Shown piece by piece: positions 61,522 to 64,000 of a DNA stretch of 64,000 nt; the stretch's first letter is position 1; the number at the start of each line of letters is the position of its first letter. The DNA is from CAWGOF01 sp963824225 (GTDB taxonomy: Bacteria > Acidobacteriota > Polarisedimenticolia > Polarisedimenticolales > Polarisedimenticolaceae). Location: the NCBI GenBank assembly GCA_963824225.1, contig CAWGOF010000002.1:248001-312000 (forward strand), written 5' to 3'. The position numbers and the translations under genes are program-made. The notes under the pieces were generated by a model that made no database searches, was not told the DNA's origin, and saw only the letters and a program-made list of their open reading frames with translations.

Positions 61522-62127
61522 ATGCGGCGGCTCGTGTCGGTAGGGCTCGGTTTAGCGATCCTCCTTGGACTCCTCCTGACCCCCGGGGCGCTCGGGCTGA
61601 CCGTGCTGCGCATGGGTCTCGGCGAGCTGTGCTCGAACGGCCACCGGATCTTCCGCGGGACGGTCCTGTCGAGCGCCGAGGGCACGATCCAGCTCGGCGG
61701 GGCGCTGGTTCCGGTGACGACCTACCGCATTCGCGTCGACGAGTCGTTCAAGGGCGTGGCGGTCTCGCCCAAGGGTGAGCGCGTCGTCGAGCTCCGCACG
61801 CTGGGCAAGTCGGCGCCCGTCGAGGCGAATGGCCTGCGACGCGCCCAGCTGCCGTTCGAGGTACCGCAACTCGAGCTCGGCGCGACGTACGTCCTGTTCA
61901 CGACGCGGCCCGCAGGCCTCGGGCTCGCGACGACGGTCGGTCTCGGACAGGGCTGCTTTCGCGTCGCGGGTGCTGAGGGCAAGGAGACGGCGACGAACGA
62001 GCTCGAGAACGCGGGGCTCCTCGTCGGAACGAGCCTCGAACGCGCGGTTGCGCCAGGCCCCCTGCCCTACGACGTCCTGGCGCGCGCGATCCGCGATACG
62101 CTCGCCGCGCAGGCGAGCGGACCGTGA
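61522..62127 (+). CDS. Exported protein of unknown function, coupled to a metalloprotease
   Basis: 201 residues from ATG 61522. The signal is RRLVSVGLGLAILLGLLLTPGALG. A strand-rich mature part begins RMGLGELCSNGHRIFRGTVLSS and has VTTYRIRVDESFKGV, VVELRTLGKSAPVEANGLRRAQLPFEVPQLELGATYVLFTTRPA and TTVGLGQGCFRVAG. This pattern (secreted, LSxxADxIxxGxV-like start, VxxxxKG, VLF) is one I have seen in uncharacterised proteins next to matrixin-like metalloproteases, but it has no named function. Its stop overlaps the metalloprotease GTG (62124-62127). A chaperone, inhibitor or partner role for the protease is only a guess. Confidence 0.6.
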   Translation: MRRLVSVGLGLAILLGLLLTPGALGLTVLRMGLGELCSNGHRIFRGTVLSSAEGTIQLGGALVPVTTYRIRVDESFKGVAVSPKGERVVELRTLGKSAPVEANGLRRAQLPFEVPQLELGATYVLFTTRPAGLGLATTVGLGQGCFRVAGAEGKETATNELENAGLLVGTSLERAVAPGPLPYDVLARAIRDTLAAQASGP

Positions 62128-64000
62128 GACGCGCCGCAGCGGCGCTAGCCGCGATCGCGCTCGCGATCGCCGGCCCCAGCGTCGAAGCGAGCGGTGCGCT
62201 GTACTTGCATTCCTCGGGCCAGCCGTTCCTGTGGCCCGATGGTGGCCGGTCGATCCCATACAATCCCGACCGCGGCGGATGGGGCAAGCTAGATGCCGCG
62301 ACCGCCGTCGCCCAGACCGACGCGGCATTCGCCGCGTGGACCGCCGTGCCCTCGTCGACGGCGAGCTACCGCAACGCCGGACTCTTGCCGGTCGACGTGA
62401 ACGCGACGAACTACGGTCCGTACCTGTTCGCCGACGAACCCGACGGGCTGAACGCGATCGTGTACGACCAGACCGGGGCGATCTTCAACTCGCTGTTCGG
62501 TTTCCTGTCGGGTGTGCTCGGATTCGCCGGGCCGGAGTGGATCAACCCCGAGACAGCCGAGGTGGTCGAGGCCTATGCGTTCCTCAACGGCGGCCCGAAC
62601 CTGATCCTCGGATTTCCGACGTCCGAGATGCTGACGATCCAGGTGCACGAGTTCGGACACTACGCGAACCTCGCGCACACGTCGGTGAACGCCCAGATCG
62701 CGCTGTACGGCGACCCGACGGGGCCCGCGCCGTTCGACACCTTCCCACCGGAAGACCTGCGCGGCCGGATCGAGACGATGTACCCGTTCATCATCCGCGA
62801 GGGCGGGCAAGAGACGCCGCATGCGGACGACGGGGTCTCGCTGTCGCGACTGTATCCCGAGCCGTCGTTTGCCGCGTCTCACGGGACGATCACCGGACGT
62901 GTCATGCGCGTCGACGGCCTGACGCGCGCGAGCGGCGTCAACGTCGTCGCGCGCAACGTCGCGAACCCGTACGACGACGCGGTGTCGTCGATCGCCGGCG
63001 ACATGACCGGCTCGACCGTGCAGTCCGATCCGCGGACCGGCGTGTACCGCCTGGAGGGGCTGACGCCCGGTGCGACGTACGCCGTGTACATCGATCGGCT
63101 CCTCGCCGGCGGGTTCAGCGTGACCCCGTTCTTCCCGTATCCCGCGCCCGAGGAGCTGTACAACGGGCCGCAGGAAACGGGGAACCCGCAGTCCGACGAC
63201 CCGGCGGAGTACCAGGGGATCGTCGCCGTCGCCGGACAGACCGTGAGCGACGTCGACTTCTTCCTCAATCGACCGGCTCCCGGGCCGTTCCCTCTCGGGG
63301 ACGAGCAGACCGCCGAGCTGCCGCTGGGATTCCCGTTCCGCTTCTGCGGTCGCGAGTACACGCTCGCGTTCCTGAACTCGAACGGCACGCTGACGTTCGA
63401 GCGCCCGAGCAACGGCGCCGGGGAGACGACCGCCGGGCTGTTCTCCGGCCCGCCGCGGATCGCCGCGATGTGGGACGACCTCGATCCGAGCGCCGGCGGC
63501 AGCGTGAGCTGGGACACGACGCCGAACGAGTTCCGTGTGCGCTGGAACGAGGTTCCGGAGTATCAGTCGGCGAGGCTCAGCAGCTTCGGGCTCGAGCTGC
63601 AACGGTCGTCGGGCGAGATCCACCTGGACTACGGGACGATCACGGCGATCGATGGCCTGGTCGGCCTGAGCTGCGGTGGGCTGCTCACCAGCCGCTACGA
63701 GCTGCCGAGCGACCTGAGCGAGCTGGCGTCGTCCGCGGACCAGACGATCAACGCCCGCAACCGGTCCGCGCTGTTCGAGCAGTTCGAGGCGATCCGGCCG
63801 AACGACCTGACCGACCGGTCCCTGCGCTTCACCGCCCCGAACGACCTGCCAGACCTGAGCGAGCCCAACGACAGCCTCGCGCGCGCGCGACGCGTGGCGC
63901 TGCCATACTTCAGCGGCGAGCGCATCACCGGCCTGTTCCCCGCTGGCGACGTCGACTACTTCCGATTCCAAGCTCGCGCCGGCGACACGCTCGTCGCCGA
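62124..64000 (+). CDS. Matrixin-like secreted zinc metalloprotease with C-terminal PPC domain (partial, runs off the window)
   Basis: At least 625 residues, truncated by the window end. The GTG at 62124 overlaps the upstream stop and gives the signal RRAAAALAAIALAIAGPSVEA. The catalytic region has ALYLHSSGQPFLWPDGGRSIPYNPD and then LTIQVHEFGHYANLAHT (His175), an HExxHxxNxxH zinc motif. It fits the matrixin/astacin-type metzincin pattern with Asn in place of the usual Gly. A carboxypeptidase-regulatory-like domain (GTITGRVMRVDGLTRASGVNVVARN) follows. Then a strand-rich domain seen with secreted peptidases (LPLGFPFRFCGREYTLAFLNSNGTLTF) and a pre-peptidase C-terminal (PPC) domain (SEPNDSLARARRVAL, DVDYFRF). 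Secreted proteolysis is a confident inference. Confidence 0.8.
   Translation, partial: MRRAAAALAAIALAIAGPSVEASGALYLHSSGQPFLWPDGGRSIPYNPDRGGWGKLDAATAVAQTDAAFAAWTAVPSSTASYRNAGLLPVDVNATNYGPYLFADEPDGLNAIVYDQTGAIFNSLFGFLSGVLGFAGPEWINPETAEVVEAYAFLNGGPNLILGFPTSEMLTIQVHEFGHYANLAHTSVNAQIALYGDPTGPAPFDTFPPEDLRGRIETMYPFIIREGGQETPHADDGVSLSRLYPEPSFAASHGTITGRVMRVDGLTRASGVNVVARNVANPYDDAVSSIAGDMTGSTVQSDPRTGVYRLEGLTPGATYAVYIDRLLAGGFSVTPFFPYPAPEELYNGPQETGNPQSDDPAEYQGIVAVAGQTVSDVDFFLNRPAPGPFPLGDEQTAELPLGFPFRFCGREYTLAFLNSNGTLTFERPSNGAGETTAGLFSGPPRIAAMWDDLDPSAGGSVSWDTTPNEFRVRWNEVPEYQSARLSSFGLELQRSSGEIHLDYGTITAIDGLVGLSCGGLLTSRYELPSDLSELASSADQTINARNRSALFEQFEAIRPNDLTDRSLRFTAPNDLPDLSEPNDSLARARRVALPYFSGERITGLFPAGDVDYFRFQARAGDTLVA

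Noticed and set aside
62289..63971. A 560-residue open frame on the minus strand
   Set aside because: It is antisense to the metalloprotease, has an Arg/Val/Gly-biased composition and no domain. The plus strand has the signal peptide, the zinc motif and the coupled start.
1..64000. tRNA, rRNA, riboswitch or integrated phage
   Set aside because: No cloverleaf, rRNA stretch, riboswitch core or phage structural gene was recognised by reading both strands; a covariance-model search would be needed to exclude small RNAs.

Overview
The window is very GC-rich (by eye close to 70%) and densely coded on both strands. Outer-membrane β-barrels, a TonB protein, a TonB-dependent receptor with its ECF sigma factor and FecR regulator, and many secreted proteins point to a diderm (Gram-negative) bacterium. 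The Ser/Thr kinase–FlgO-like–TPR protein, the KimA-like permease, stand-alone BNR proteins and FN3/LamG giants suit an Acidobacteriota-like, Myxococcota-like or related uncultured lineage. The sequence alone does not fix the phylum. No tRNA, rRNA, CRISPR array or prophage was seen.

Layout. 0-1 kb: end of a YqjE-like gene, a YqjK-like gene and a methyltransferase. 1.1-9.7 kb: an S9A prolyl oligopeptidase, a TlpA-like redox lipoprotein or secreted protein, and a MacB-type efflux operon (ATPase, two permeases, adaptor). Much of this stretch carries single-base indels. 9.7-10.7 kb: a stand-alone NFACT-R protein and a DUF4252-like lipoprotein. 10.9-17.9 kb: one 2,327-residue secreted mosaic protein (sugar-dehydrogenase propeller, PKD, nine FN3, two LamG, one nested Kelch-like region). 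18-25.2 kb: a sensor kinase, a secreted esterase, β-barrels, an Ntn-hydrolase, an isoprenylcysteine-methyltransferase-like protein and a secreted unknown. 25.3-29.5 kb: ECF sigma / FecR / TonB receptor cassette. 29.5-33.8 kb: γ-glutamyltransferase, cytochrome c, a nuclease/phosphatase-fold protein and a secreted unknown. 33.8-39.4 kb: a MATE exporter, then a potassium locus (KimA-like transporter, KdpD-like kinase, KdpE-like regulator). 39.4-41.8 kb: SRPBCC protein, MoaD-like/BNR pair, GYD protein. 41.8-46.7 kb: TonB, DUF1028 protein, double M16 peptidase. 46.7-51.4 kb: pirin, Ser/Thr kinase, TerB-like protein, rhomboid. 51.4-57 kb: an operon of GspG-like protein, YtrA-type GntR regulator, ABC ATPase, permease-propeller fusion and a MurQ-like SIS protein. 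57.0-58.4 kb: a complete IS1-like insertion sequence with terminal inverted repeats. 58.4-61.4 kb: membrane protein, RluA-like pseudouridine synthase, small unknown. 61.5-64 kb: a secreted unknown coupled to a matrixin-like metalloprotease that runs off the end.

Two global features stand out. Co-directional neighbours very often overlap by exactly four bases (ATGA or GTGA; sixteen cases were noted), so many units are probably translationally coupled. Three convergent pairs share the palindromic stop CTAG. Frameshifts are not spread evenly: about thirty small indels lie in 1.3-8.65 kb, five or so in 47.1-49.2 kb, and almost none elsewhere. That pattern looks more like local sequence-quality problems than gene decay.
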